A stretch of 41,567 bases of DNA from an uncultured Oscillibacter sp. (GCA_900551885.1 URXS01000005.1:1-41567); one strand, 5' to 3'; shown: positions 16,010 through 23,442, counted from the first letter of the stretch. Program-made: numbers and translations. Notes: generated by a model from the sequence alone, not told the origin.

Positions 16010-16275
16010 AAGGAAGAAGTTTCTATCTCTTATTATGTCCGAACCGCTCTCCTTCATAAGGCCGTTCCAGGAGGTGAGATTGGCCGGATGGGGGAGCCTT
16101 CAATTTGAATCATGCAGTGCGGGTCTATGACTTCGAACGCCGCAGGGGAATTTATTACCCTGCGGCCCTCAGCAGTCTGGCGCAAGGTCATGAAAAAGAA
16201 GGACGGGCGGCGATTACCTGCATAAAAACGCGCTCTCCTGCCGGGAGAGCGCGTTTAAAATTGGAATGGGCCCGT
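16010..16275. other. Intergenic region with two hairpins, no convincing gene
   Basis: Contains an 8-bp hairpin CCGCAGGG/CCCTGCGG (16140-16147/16158-16165) without a T-run and a 13-bp hairpin (16226-16238/16244-16256) followed by TTTAAAATT. The second is a probable terminator for the minus-strand small gene or for sigK after excision. A plus-strand frame at 16105-16350 runs through both hairpins and looks spurious. Confidence 0.5.
16226..16259. terminator. Terminator-like hairpin downstream of the sigK C-part and small membrane ORF
   Basis: 13-bp stem with a five-base loop. Flanking A-run (minus-strand U-run) supports termination of minus-strand transcripts, i.e. the sigK side. Confidence 0.65.
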
Positions 16276-16485
16276 TTAATGAGCAAGGAAATGACCTTTT
16301 TTGCTTTTCCAATGTTTTGCGTAAAGGGAGTAGAAGAAAAATGCGGATAGTCCGGCCAGAATTACAGCAATTACAAAAGCTGGTGCGGTGTGGTTCATTC
16401 TTCCAAGATTAAAAATGAACTGGCCGCCAATTGTTGCAATAAGCGCAGATCCACAAATGCCACCCCCGGGATGCTGGAGTAGCAT
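16276..16485 (-). CDS. Small hydrophobic protein downstream of sigK
   Basis: 69 residues, with a strong hydrophobic helix (PAFVIAVILAGLSAFFFYSL) and a second weaker one (SALIATIGGQFIFNL) before it, ending in a basic tail (KHWKSKKGHFLAH). No family recognised. ATG at 16485 lacks a clear ribosome-binding site; an internal ATG at 16398 gives a 40-residue one-helix protein with GGAAGA almost touching the start. It begins 21 bases after the sigK stop, so after excision it could be cotranscribed with sigK. It may be a genuine small membrane protein or a remnant. Confidence 0.4.
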   Translation of the reverse strand: MLLQHPGGGICGSALIATIGGQFIFNLGRMNHTAPAFVIAVILAGLSAFFFYSLYAKHWKSKKGHFLAH

Positions 16486-16506
16486 GGATCCATACTTCCG
16501 GTGCGA

Positions 16507-16601
16507 TTAAGGGTGAGGTGGTCGCCGCTGAGGTGTCGGATGATCCTCCAGCTCTGCGCGCAGCTTCTCCAGTGCTCGCTTTTCGATGCGGGATACATAG
16601 C
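16507..16601 (-). CDS. sigK: sigK 3' part: last 27 codons of sigma-K, separated by the intervening element
   Basis: Read on the minus strand the frame gives YVSRIEKRALEKLRAELE followed by DHPTPQRRPPHP and a TAA at 16507-16509. YVSRIEKRAL is the end of the region 4.2 recognition helix in SigK-type sigma factors. It has no start codon and no upstream domain; the rest of the gene is 8.6 kb away at 25154-25798. The repeat GGGATACATAGC (16590-16601) is the junction. Removal of the intervening DNA joins Ser211 (from the N-part) in frame to Arg212 (from here), giving a 238-residue protein, close to the usual sigma-K length. Confidence 0.93.
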
Positions 16602-16620
16602 GCCGCGCCTATTGTAAACG
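16590..16620. repeat. Left attachment site of the sigK element
   Basis: Core GGGATACATAGC followed inward by GCCGCGCCTATTGTAAACG (16602-16620). The inward arm is an imperfect inverted copy (14 of 19 positions) of the arm at the right end, as expected for the two halves of a serine-recombinase attP. Confidence 0.85.
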
Positions 16621-16661
16621 ATGCCCGGAAAGCCTTGCAGGAGAAGGCTTGTCCGGGCATC
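16620..16661. repeat. 17-bp hairpin just inside the left end of the element
   Basis: GATGCCCGGA (16620-16629) pairs with TCCGGGCATC (16652-16661) and AAGCCTT with AAGGCTT inside, with a single bulged G. A second hairpin (16677-16699) follows. There is no T-run. Function unknown: recombinase accessory site or transcription insulator are possibilities. Confidence 0.7.
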
Positions 16662-16833
16662 GGATGTTTGAGAGTAGCACCGCGCTTATTGTAAGCGGTG
16701 CGGAAAGATTATGATTTTAGAAGATAAGCGGCCATTTATTGAAGTTGCAATTTTAAAATTCACACAATTTAAAACGATTTGCCCACTGTGAGACTATCCC
16801 AAATATACTGTTCAGCAGAAAATTATCCTTAAA

Positions 16834-17493
16834 TTATTTTATTGGAAACACATTTGAAAAGTCAAGTTTTACTCTAATTTGTCCATCAAAATCCATAATT
16901 TTCTTTGCACAATCCAGTTGTCCCCACCAACGGTCAATTACATACTTGTTAATTGGGTCGCTATACCAATATGTATAACTTCCAATTTTCTGATCTGCAT
17001 TTACTGGTGCTAAAACACAAATGAGTCCCAATGCATAAATTACGCTCTGCGGTAATGTCATCGCATTATTTGCTATGTCAATATTAAATTGTTGACACCC
17101 TGCAGCTATTTGAATCGAAATTCCATAGCCATCAGGTAGTTCTTCACCATGCGCAAGATTACAACGGTATTTTTCGTAAACAATTTCTGCAAAGGTCATA
17201 CCGCACATGCCTTTTTTGTTTTTTAGTGGAAATGTTGTCTCTTGTAGATTAATTCCACCAAACATTAATTCAACAATTTCAAGATTATCGTTAATAAATT
17301 TAATAAAGCGTGAACCAACAAGCATATTAGGATACTCTTTTTTTGCTGTTCCATCAACCGCCATGCAAACAAACATCATCGCCTGTTCCAATTCCATTCT
17401 GCCAACAGCATCAAGGGAACTTTTAATGTACTCAGAAATTTTCAAAACATTCACCATATCCCGCACTCTGTAAAAACAAATACAACTTACCAT
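16834..17493 (-). CDS. HEPN-like protein, partner of the PIN nuclease
   Basis: 219 residues from ATG 17493, or 207 from ATG 17457 (MVNVLKISEYIKSS), which gives a more natural N-terminus. It is mostly helical. The segment YEKYRCNLAHGEEL contains Arg-x4-His (about Arg110, His115 in the long form), the active-site motif of HEPN ribonucleases. The gene starts directly after the PIN gene stop (TAA then ATG), so the two form an operon. Base composition is far more AT-rich than the chromosome, which indicates transfer. HEPN proteins are common RNase toxins or defence effectors; assignment here rests on one motif and context. Confidence 0.6.
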   Translation of the reverse strand: MVSCICFYRVRDMVNVLKISEYIKSSLDAVGRMELEQAMMFVCMAVDGTAKKEYPNMLVGSRFIKFINDNLEIVELMFGGINLQETTFPLKNKKGMCGMTFAEIVYEKYRCNLAHGEELPDGYGISIQIAAGCQQFNIDIANNAMTLPQSVIYALGLICVLAPVNADQKIGSYTYWYSDPINKYVIDRWWGQLDCAKKIMDFDGQIRVKLDFSNVFPIK

Positions 17494-18546
17494 TTAAAAG
17501 GGAAGTTCTTCGTCATCTGAGAAATCAAATTTATATTCACAGTTTTTATTCATAATACCAATGCTCGCAGTATAGAACGATTGCACATAATCTGCGCAAT
17601 GTTCCTTTATTTCGAGGTAAAGATTGAAAACTCTTTCTAAAGATGCCATTGGAATTTTAACATCGCCATCCTTGATACGGTTATCCATATCAAGGATACT
17701 CGAAGCAAATACACTTCGTTCCAAAATATGCAATTCAATTTTATTCCCTAATTGTTCAAATATCTGTGCTACATACGAAGCATCAAACGGTTTGGATGTA
17801 GTAAATGTTTTATCCCATTCTGTATTGCCCCAATAGTCTTCCGTTTCAGCCCAACATATATTGTGGATGGCTTCTTGAATTTCATCACGCAGAGCTGTTA
17901 GGTTAACAGTATATTGTACTTCTACCAACTGTTTAGGTTCTGGTATTGCCGGAATGGGCTCAATGATTTCTTTATAATAGGAATTACTCTTGATTTCAAT
18001 GGTCTTTCCTGTTATATTATTGAACTCTTCCTCTAACACATTGATATTGTCACGAAATCCATTGTCATCTGTTACAAAAACAACCTTAGATTCCCCATTT
18101 TTCGAAAAATATTCAACGAGAGACATCCACATTAGTGTGTCTTTAAACCCCTTGTCGCTAGACCCTTTGATAAATGGTGGGATCTTCGCATATGCACGTT
18201 CCAAAATTTTAGAAAAAGTACCTTCATCAGTAGATAGTGGAACTATGTTTTTCCCAAACAGGCTGTCATATTTTTTCCTCATTCCTTCTTTATAGTAACG
18301 CTGGGTATCTTCATATTTTTTTGTTATTTTAATTGAAGCAAAATCGCAAAACTTATGCTTAATCTTTTCTAGTTCATCGTATTTGTCCTTTTGTTTGTTG
18401 CATTCTTGTGCAATCCGTTCATCAATTGCAACCTGCGTTACATATGCAACAAAATCATGTTCCATTAGTTTTTGAGTAACAGTTTCCAAATCGTGATTCT
18501 GAATAATAAAATTTGTGTCAAAGACAAAAGCAACTTTATCGCCCAT
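17494..18546 (-). CDS. PIN-domain protein (DUF4935-like) with C-terminal helical domain
   Basis: 350 residues, cytosolic. The N-terminal PIN domain (about residues 1-175) has VFDTNFI (Asp10), DERIAQE (Glu43), KGFKDTLMW (Asp136) and VTDDNGF (Asp160), matching the acidic metal-binding set of PIN RNases. The C-terminal half is uncharacterised. A GAGGTG ribosome-binding site precedes the start, and a promoter with -35 TTGCGG and -10 TATAAT lies upstream. It is AT-rich, unlike the flanking chromosome. With the overlapping HEPN partner it suggests an RNA-cutting defence or toxin module, but no activity is proven. Confidence 0.75.
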   Translation of the reverse strand: MGDKVAFVFDTNFIIQNHDLETVTQKLMEHDFVAYVTQVAIDERIAQECNKQKDKYDELEKIKHKFCDFASIKITKKYEDTQRYYKEGMRKKYDSLFGKNIVPLSTDEGTFSKILERAYAKIPPFIKGSSDKGFKDTLMWMSLVEYFSKNGESKVVFVTDDNGFRDNINVLEEEFNNITGKTIEIKSNSYYKEIIEPIPAIPEPKQLVEVQYTVNLTALRDEIQEAIHNICWAETEDYWGNTEWDKTFTTSKPFDASYVAQIFEQLGNKIELHILERSVFASSILDMDNRIKDGDVKIPMASLERVFNLYLEIKEHCADYVQSFYTASIGIMNKNCEYKFDFSDDEELPF

Positions 18547-18632
18547 ATATACACCTCATTATAGAAGTTACTCTGAAAGTTACAGCCTAATTGCGGCTCA
18601 CTTCTTTTGGGATTAACACAATGTCTATTCCA

Positions 18633-18706
18633 ATTATATCCTATCCCTGTAACACCCGCAATCTCCTTTTGCGGGTGTTGTATTATATATACACAAGTGT
18701 TATAAT
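18633..18706. promoter_or_regulatory. Divergent promoters sharing an inverted-repeat operator
   Basis: Inverted repeat AACACCCGCAA (18651-18661) and TTGCGGGTGTT (18669-18679). Rightward promoter: TTGTAT (18678-18683), 17 bases, TATAAT (18701-18706) with extended TG. Leftward promoter: TTGCGG (18656-18661), 17 bases, TATAAT (18633-18638). Each -35 lies in or at the edge of a repeat arm. A protein binding the repeat, most simply the XRE protein, would control both operons. Confidence 0.7.
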
Positions 18707-18745
18707 AGTCAAAACACATGTTATACTTAAAGAAGGTGATCTCTC

Positions 18746-19594
18746 ATGAAAAGTTCTGACCAAATTAAAGAGATTCGCTCCCGATTAGATCTCAGTCAAG
18801 CAGAATTGGCAGAAAAACTGGGCGTCAGCTTCGCCACCGTTAATCGTTGGGAAAAGGGGCACTGTGAGCCGTCCCAGATTGCGGTCAACGCCATCAAAAA
18901 CCTCTGTGCGGAACACGACATCGACTTTTCCCAGTTGGAAGGCACTTCTATCATTACATCTAATGAAACCGTCACACTCTACCATGGCTCCAAGTCGGGG
19001 CTGCACGGCCCGATTGCTCCCAACAGCCGGGATCGGTGCGACTTCGGCCGAGGCTTTTACATGGGCACAGAGCGAATGCAGCCGCTCACCCTGATCTGTA
19101 ACTACCCGGAGGGCAGGCTCTACACGCTACAGGTGGATTTGTCCGGTCTCAAAATCCTCGATGTGGAGGTCGGCCTGGATTGGGCGCTGCTGATCGCCTT
19201 CAACCGGGGAAAGATGGACTCCGTTCGCGGCTCCCGGATTTATCAGCAGTACGCCGCTATGGCCGCCGGCTGCGATATGGTCATCGGCTACATTGCCAAC
19301 GACCGGATGTTTGTAGTGCTGGATCGCTTCTTTAATGGCGAGATCACGGATTTAGCTCTAATCAATAGCCTTTCCGCCCTGAAATTAGGCAAGCAATATG
19401 TGGCGCTGACAGAAACGGCGTGCAACCAGATTACCATTTTGGACGAGCAGGAGATTTCCATGGAAGATCGGGAAACTCTAAAAACCGAGAGCGAGGCCAA
19501 CCGCTCAAAGGGCATCGCCCTGGCCGATGAGATCTGCCGGAAATATCGGCGGGAAGGGCGCTTCTTCGATGAAATTCTGAAAGCGGGTGAATGA
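18746..19594 (+). CDS. XRE helix-turn-helix fused to an ADP-ribosyltransferase-like (DUF3990) domain
   Basis: 282 residues. The N-terminus (about 1-60) is an XRE helix-turn-helix (LSQAELAEKLGVSFATVNRW). After a linker, LYHGSKSGLHGPIAP (about 78-92) and CDFGRGFYMGT (about 98-108) are the hallmark blocks of DUF3990, whose YHGS-type motif resembles ADP-ribosyltransferases. The HTH suggests the enzyme regulates its own promoter, where an inverted repeat is present. GAAGGTGAT precedes the start. It is followed two bases later by the DUF3791-like gene. Function is inferred: a toxin-antitoxin or defence role is plausible, not shown. Confidence 0.75.
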   Translation: MKSSDQIKEIRSRLDLSQAELAEKLGVSFATVNRWEKGHCEPSQIAVNAIKNLCAEHDIDFSQLEGTSIITSNETVTLYHGSKSGLHGPIAPNSRDRCDFGRGFYMGTERMQPLTLICNYPEGRLYTLQVDLSGLKILDVEVGLDWALLIAFNRGKMDSVRGSRIYQQYAAMAAGCDMVIGYIANDRMFVVLDRFFNGEITDLALINSLSALKLGKQYVALTETACNQITILDEQEISMEDRETLKTESEANRSKGIALADEICRKYRREGRFFDEILKAGE

Positions 19595-19595
19595 G

Positions 19596-20033
19596 ATGGC
19601 ACAGTTGACACTCGACCAGCGGCAGCTTTGCGACATTCAAGGCCGCCTGTTTGAACTGGCTCTGAAAAACGGATATGACTGCCCCGCATTTATCCGCGCT
19701 TTCATGAACAGCCGGACGGCTGCGGCCTTGGATGATACCTATGACCGTCTGCAGTGGGCTGGGGAGGAATATATCCTGGAGGAACTGAACGACGAGGTAG
19801 GCGGGCTGAAAAAGGCCGGGACAAGTTACTCCGCTGAAGTGATGTATTGGGCCGGCTACACCTACCGCTACTGGCATTACTACACTGGCGAGACCAGTAA
19901 AGCCATTTTTGAAGCCGCTAACGCGGAGACGATGAATGACTGTTGGCTGGGGTTTCACACCTTCGATGTGGAGATGGCCATTGACGATCTCAAGGAGCTC
20001 CACGCACAGAAATCCAGAAGCGCCGGCCAATAA
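19596..20033 (+). CDS. DUF3791-like protein paired with the XRE-ART gene
   Basis: 145 residues from ATG 19596, one base after the upstream stop; GTG 19587 is an alternative. Tyr- and Trp-rich central stretch (VMYWAGYTYRYWHYYTGET). The pairing of this small protein with a DUF3990 gene recurs on mobile elements of Clostridia, from general knowledge of their annotation, and hints at a toxin with a small partner. Which one is toxic cannot be told from sequence. The N-terminal LDQRQLCDIQGRLFELALKN is helical. Confidence 0.6.
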   Translation: MAQLTLDQRQLCDIQGRLFELALKNGYDCPAFIRAFMNSRTAAALDDTYDRLQWAGEEYILEELNDEVGGLKKAGTSYSAEVMYWAGYTYRYWHYYTGETSKAIFEAANAETMNDCWLGFHTFDVEMAIDDLKELHAQKSRSAGQ

Positions 20034-20070
20034 GCAGCGACCGGAATATAACGGAAAGGAGGGTTCTGCC

Positions 20071-20778
20071 CTGACGCCTGCACATGTTTACCTGACGGGT
20101 GATACCCACGGCAGTTTTACGCGTCTTTACACATTCTGCCAGACACAACAGACCACCAGGCAGGATCTGCTGGTCATTCTCGGTGACGCTGGAATCAACT
20201 ACTATGGTTCCCTGCGAGACGCCCTGCAGAAAAAAATGCTTTCCGCATTGCCAGTTACCATCTTCTGCATCCACGGAAACCATGAGCAGCGGCCCACTGC
20301 GGCAAAAGGCTATGTGGAGCAGTCCTTCTGCGGCGGCACGGTACTTGTCCAGCCGGAGTATCCCAATCTCCTGTTTGCTGTGGATGGCGAGGTCTATGAC
20401 CTCATGGGGAAATCCTGTCTTGCCATCGGCGGAGCGTACAGCGTGGATAAGGAATATCGGTTGGCCCACGGATGGGGCTGGTGGCCGGATGAACAGCCTG
20501 ATGATACCATCAAGGTCAAGGTCGAATCTGTTCTGGAGCGGCGGAACTAGCAGGTGGATGTGGTCCTCAGCCACACCTGTCCCCTCCGCTATGAGCCCAC
20601 AGAGGTATTTCTGCCTTTTATCGACCAAAGCACAGTGGACAAGAGCACCGAGATCTGGCTTGGCAAAATCGAGAGCCGTCTGCACTACCAGCGGTGGTAC
20701 TGCGGGCACTATCATGTAACCAAACAAGTAGACAACCTCCGCCTTTTGTTTGAGGATTACTTAACTCTGGGAGAATAG
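20071..20778 (+). pseudogene. Metallophosphoesterase broken by an in-frame TAG
   Basis: The frame carries VYLTGDTHGSF, VILGDAGINYY, CIHGNHEQRP, then TAG at 20548-20550, and continues without frameshift through VVLSHTCPL and WYCGHYHVT to a natural stop at 20776-20778. Together these are the metal-binding blocks of calcineurin-like phosphoesterases (GDxH, GD, GNHE, H, GHxH). The likely start is CTG at 20071, eight bases after AAAGGAGGG, where an ATG is expected. One base change in an amino-acid codon explains the stop. Alternatives are a split two-chain protein or TAG readthrough; a recent nonsense mutation is simplest. Confidence 0.75.
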
Positions 20779-20800
20779 TTCCAGTTTTATAAAATACAGC

Positions 20801-20843
20801 AGCCGCCCGGCGCATCTCATCAGATACGCCGGGCGGCTTTTTT
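20801..20843 (+). terminator. Rho-independent terminator after the XRE-ART operon
   Basis: 12-bp stem AGCCGCCCGGCG/CGCCGGGCGGCT (20801-20812/20827-20838), extendable through an inner ATCT/AGAT pairing, followed by TTTTTT. Confidence 0.95.
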
Positions 20844-20899
20844 CATGCTATCGTAAGGAGGTTCACACACAATGAAACTTTGGAAAGGAATGATCTCAT

Positions 20900-22111
20900 A
20901 TGGCATCTATTGTAAGAAGAAACAACAGCTTCGCCGTGGTCTATCTGACCACAGTGGACGGAGTCCGTAAACAAAAGTGGGAGTCTTATCACACCTTGCC
21001 GGAGGCAATAAGACGGAAAGAACAACTGGATCTCTGCCGTACCTTACAAAAGGCCCAGAGGAAGGACGGAAAGGTGGAGACTGTGGCCCACCTAATGGAG
21101 GCTTACCTCCGGCTCTACGGGGTTCCCCGCTGGTCGCCGTCCACATACGAGTCAAACCTTGGCCTCATTCGGCACTACATTCTCCCCTGCCTGGGCTCCA
21201 TGCGGCTGTCGGAACTATCGCCCCGGATCGTGGCGGCGCTGTACCGCCAAATGCTAGACGAGCCCAGGATCTCCACCCGCTATCACAAGCAAGACGGGGA
21301 GCTGCTTTCCCCCAATATCCTTCGGAGCATCCACAAAGTGCTCCACAGCGCCTTTGAGCAAGCGGTGCTATGGGAATATGTGGAGCGCAACCCGTTTCAC
21401 CACGTCCCCCTGCCTCCTTGCCGTTACAAACAAAAGGTATTTCTGGCGCCGGAGCAAATCAGGCAATTGCTTCAGCACTGCTCCCCCACACTTGCCTTGG
21501 CCGTCCATCTGGCCTTCGCCGCCTCTCTCCGAAAAGGGGAACTGTTGGCACTGACCTGGCAGGACATCGACTTTTCTCAAAGCACCCTTCAGGTAAACAA
21601 GACGCTGGCCCGAATCAGCCGGGACGCTATTACCCCCATCAACCAGCAGGAGATTCTGTACCGCTTTCCAATTCTGGGCGGTCACCTCCGCACGGTTCTG
21701 GTCTTGAAGCGGCCCAAAACGCAATCCAGTGTGCGCACCATCTATCTGCCGCCCAACCTGACAGCCCTGCTTCGGAGTCACTGCCTAGAAAACTTTGGGG
21801 GCGGAGAGGCCCCCTGGCCCAGCCTGATTTTTTCTTACCCCGATGGCCGCCCTATGCAGGAGCACACCCTGACCAAGCAGTTCCAACTGGCGCTGCGGGA
21901 GGCCAGCCTGCCCAGAGTAACCTTCCACAGCCTGCGGTACAGCAGCATCTCCTATAAACTGGCCCTCTCCGGCGGAGACATCAAAGCCGTACAGAGGGAT
22001 TCCGGCCACGCCCAGGCAGATATGGTCACAGAACTTTATGGACAAGTGTTGGATCAAAACCGCCGGGAACTGGCGAAGCGGTTTGACGCAGACTTTGAGC
22101 CTGTCTACTAA
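20900..22111 (+). CDS. Tyrosine recombinase (phage-type integrase) inside the sigK element
   Basis: 403 residues. An N-terminal arm-binding region (about 1-55) is followed by a SAM-like core-binding domain (about 60-175) and a catalytic domain (about 180-395). Catalytic residues seen: Arg in ASLRKGELLAL, His-x2-Arg in FHSLRYSS, His in DSGHAQADM and Tyr in VTELYGQVL. This set is complete, so it may be active. It is not the enzyme expected to excise the element, since the element ends match serine-recombinase logic; it may be left from a nested integrated element that brought the cargo. A short ORF with a better ribosome-binding site (ATG 20872) overlaps its start in another frame. Confidence 0.93.
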   Translation: MASIVRRNNSFAVVYLTTVDGVRKQKWESYHTLPEAIRRKEQLDLCRTLQKAQRKDGKVETVAHLMEAYLRLYGVPRWSPSTYESNLGLIRHYILPCLGSMRLSELSPRIVAALYRQMLDEPRISTRYHKQDGELLSPNILRSIHKVLHSAFEQAVLWEYVERNPFHHVPLPPCRYKQKVFLAPEQIRQLLQHCSPTLALAVHLAFAASLRKGELLALTWQDIDFSQSTLQVNKTLARISRDAITPINQQEILYRFPILGGHLRTVLVLKRPKTQSSVRTIYLPPNLTALLRSHCLENFGGGEAPWPSLIFSYPDGRPMQEHTLTKQFQLALREASLPRVTFHSLRYSSISYKLALSGGDIKAVQRDSGHAQADMVTELYGQVLDQNRRELAKRFDADFEPVY

Positions 22112-22369
22112 GTCTTTATCATTCTCTCTATTGAACTGCCCCAATCAATTTTATTTACACATCATCTACTACCCAGGAAGTAAACTTGCAATTTTAAGGT
22201 GCATACTGCTAAAAGTTTCTGCGATATAGAACGCCTAATCTATCACTTAGGAGGTGGCAGATCAATCAAGTACGGCTATCAGGAAGAAATCTTAGAAAGA
22301 AAATAAGAAAACCATGTTTAATATCTATCAGGTGTCCGGAAACAAATTTTAGAAAGGAGGAAGAAAATA
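22112..22369 (+). other. AT-rich intergenic region upstream of the HExxH gene
   Basis: It has an AGGAGGTGG at 22249-22257 with no ATG/GTG/TTG start at proper distance, and two degenerate copies of a TATCAGG...TTAGAAAG pattern leading into the next gene's ribosome-binding site AAAGGAGGAAG. No gene is supported here; it may be a leader or decayed ORF. Confidence 0.4.
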
Positions 22370-23182
22370 ATGTTAGACATCCCCACCCACTTTCATAAAC
22401 TATCCGATTTTCTAACTGCCTTGTTGGAAGATCCTGCACTCTCCGCTGGTGAATTCCGGCAGCTTCATTACTCCCTTGAGGAGGCATGGGAGAAGGTGTC
22501 TATGGATGCCCTCCTGGCCGGTCACCCATTCTGGTATGTCTGTACCGGCAAAACTGCCTGCCAATTGTTCCTTTATCGAACCTGGAGCTGGAGCAAAAGC
22601 CTGCGTCAAAACAAGGCCCAACTCCACCTGATCCAGGAGCAGCTTCAAACGCAATTCGTACCGGCAGAAGGCCCGCAGATTACACCCCAGTCCGCCGAAC
22701 ATCTGCTGCAGCTTTTGGATGAGGATTTTGCCTTCTCTCACAAGGTTCTGGCTCCCACTCCCATGCTTATATTTCTGCCAGACTGTGGGCACCAGACCTA
22801 TGATGCTTTCTGCAGGCCCCATGTCCTCAAAAATAATGCGGTTGTCTGTGACATTTTCCTGCCGTACATTCTGCGGGACAAAATCGCCACACCGGAGAGC
22901 ATCTTTCTCCATGAGCTGGGCCATGTTCTCAACGTCCGCCTGACTGGAGACATCACCCAGGCCCCACCTGCCTTTCTGGACTTCGGGGAGCCTTTCTTCC
23001 CAGGTCTGAGCACCAAGCATCGCTCCATCTCCGGTGAACTCTTTGCCCACTGCTTTGCCATGGGAGTATTCAGCCAGCATCCGGAACTCCGAGAATTTGA
23101 TCCCTTTACTGGGGTAGCCCCGGAGGACAAGCAGGCCTTCTACCATTTTATGGAGGCCCTCATCCGCGCTTTGCCGGAATAG
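22370..23182 (+). CDS. HExxH metalloprotease-like protein
   Basis: 270 residues, no signal peptide or membrane helix. It contains ESIFLHELGHVLNVRLTGD, a HExxH zinc motif (His-Glu-Leu-Gly-His at about 186-190), and about 35 residues further SGELFAHCFAMG, where Glu could be the third ligand of a gluzincin. The fold of the N-terminal half is unrecognised. Such zincins near XRE-type regulators can be ImmA-like proteases that cleave repressors on mobile elements, but no close similarity to ImmA is visible. The ribosome-binding site is AAAGGAGGAAG. Location just before the recombinase region suggests a part in element control; this is inference. Confidence 0.55.
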   Translation: MLDIPTHFHKLSDFLTALLEDPALSAGEFRQLHYSLEEAWEKVSMDALLAGHPFWYVCTGKTACQLFLYRTWSWSKSLRQNKAQLHLIQEQLQTQFVPAEGPQITPQSAEHLLQLLDEDFAFSHKVLAPTPMLIFLPDCGHQTYDAFCRPHVLKNNAVVCDIFLPYILRDKIATPESIFLHELGHVLNVRLTGDITQAPPAFLDFGEPFFPGLSTKHRSISGELFAHCFAMGVFSQHPELREFDPFTGVAPEDKQAFYHFMEALIRALPE

Positions 23183-23274
23183 CCACATTCATTTTTAACA
23201 ACTGAATCAGCCGCCTTCTGCGGGGAAACGCCAAGCATATCTGTTTACGGCGTTTCCGCCCGTGGACAGGCAAA

Positions 23275-23346
23275 CAGCTGCGTTTTCCCGCATATCCTTT
23301 ACTATTTCGATGGAAAGGAGCCATGATAATGGGAAAACGCCAGCTG
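23275..23346 (+). promoter_or_regulatory. 15-bp stem around the ribosome-binding site of the small ORF
   Basis: GCGTTTTCCC (23280-23289) pairs with GGGAAAACGC (23331-23340), and CAGCT (23275-23279) with AGCTG (23342-23346) across one bulged C. The loop exposes AAAGGAG (23314-23320); the 3' arm begins on the last base of the ATG. A separate 9-bp hairpin (23224-23232/23249-23257) lies just upstream. It could set the level of the small ORF. Confidence 0.65.
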
Positions 23347-23442
23347 CAAATTACCTGTCGCTTTGGCAAAGAGGAGGCGAGTGAACTTTTATTTCGCTCG
23401 TTTCTGTTGTTTCTCCGTCGGGAACTGCAGCAAATGCATTGA
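23329..23442 (+). CDS. 37-residue ORF upstream of the serine recombinase; candidate directionality factor
   Basis: ATG 23329 lies eight bases after AAAGGAG. The product MGKRQLQITCRFGKEEASEL plus FRSFLLFLRRELQQMH is basic with an amphipathic helix. It fills most of the only sizeable gap between the HExxH gene and the recombinase. In C. difficile skin a small element-encoded protein is needed as recombination directionality factor for SigK activation; by position this ORF is the best candidate here. No sequence similarity to that protein could be tested. Confidence 0.45.
   Translation: MGKRQLQITCRFGKEEASELLFRSFLLFLRRELQQMH

Noticed and set aside
16105..16350. Plus-strand 81-codon ORF between hcp and the sigK C-part
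   Set aside because: Reads through two strong hairpins, has no good ribosome-binding site and no recognisable domain.
20900..22111. The tyrosine recombinase as the enzyme that excises the sigK element
   Set aside because: The element ends have a short core with inverted flanking arms, the serine-recombinase type, and the serine recombinase gene is beside the sigK junction.
22249..22400. Small basic ORF after AGGAGGTGG upstream of the HExxH gene
   Set aside because: The only in-phase start is ATC; a real gene would need a mutated ATG. Left as intergenic.
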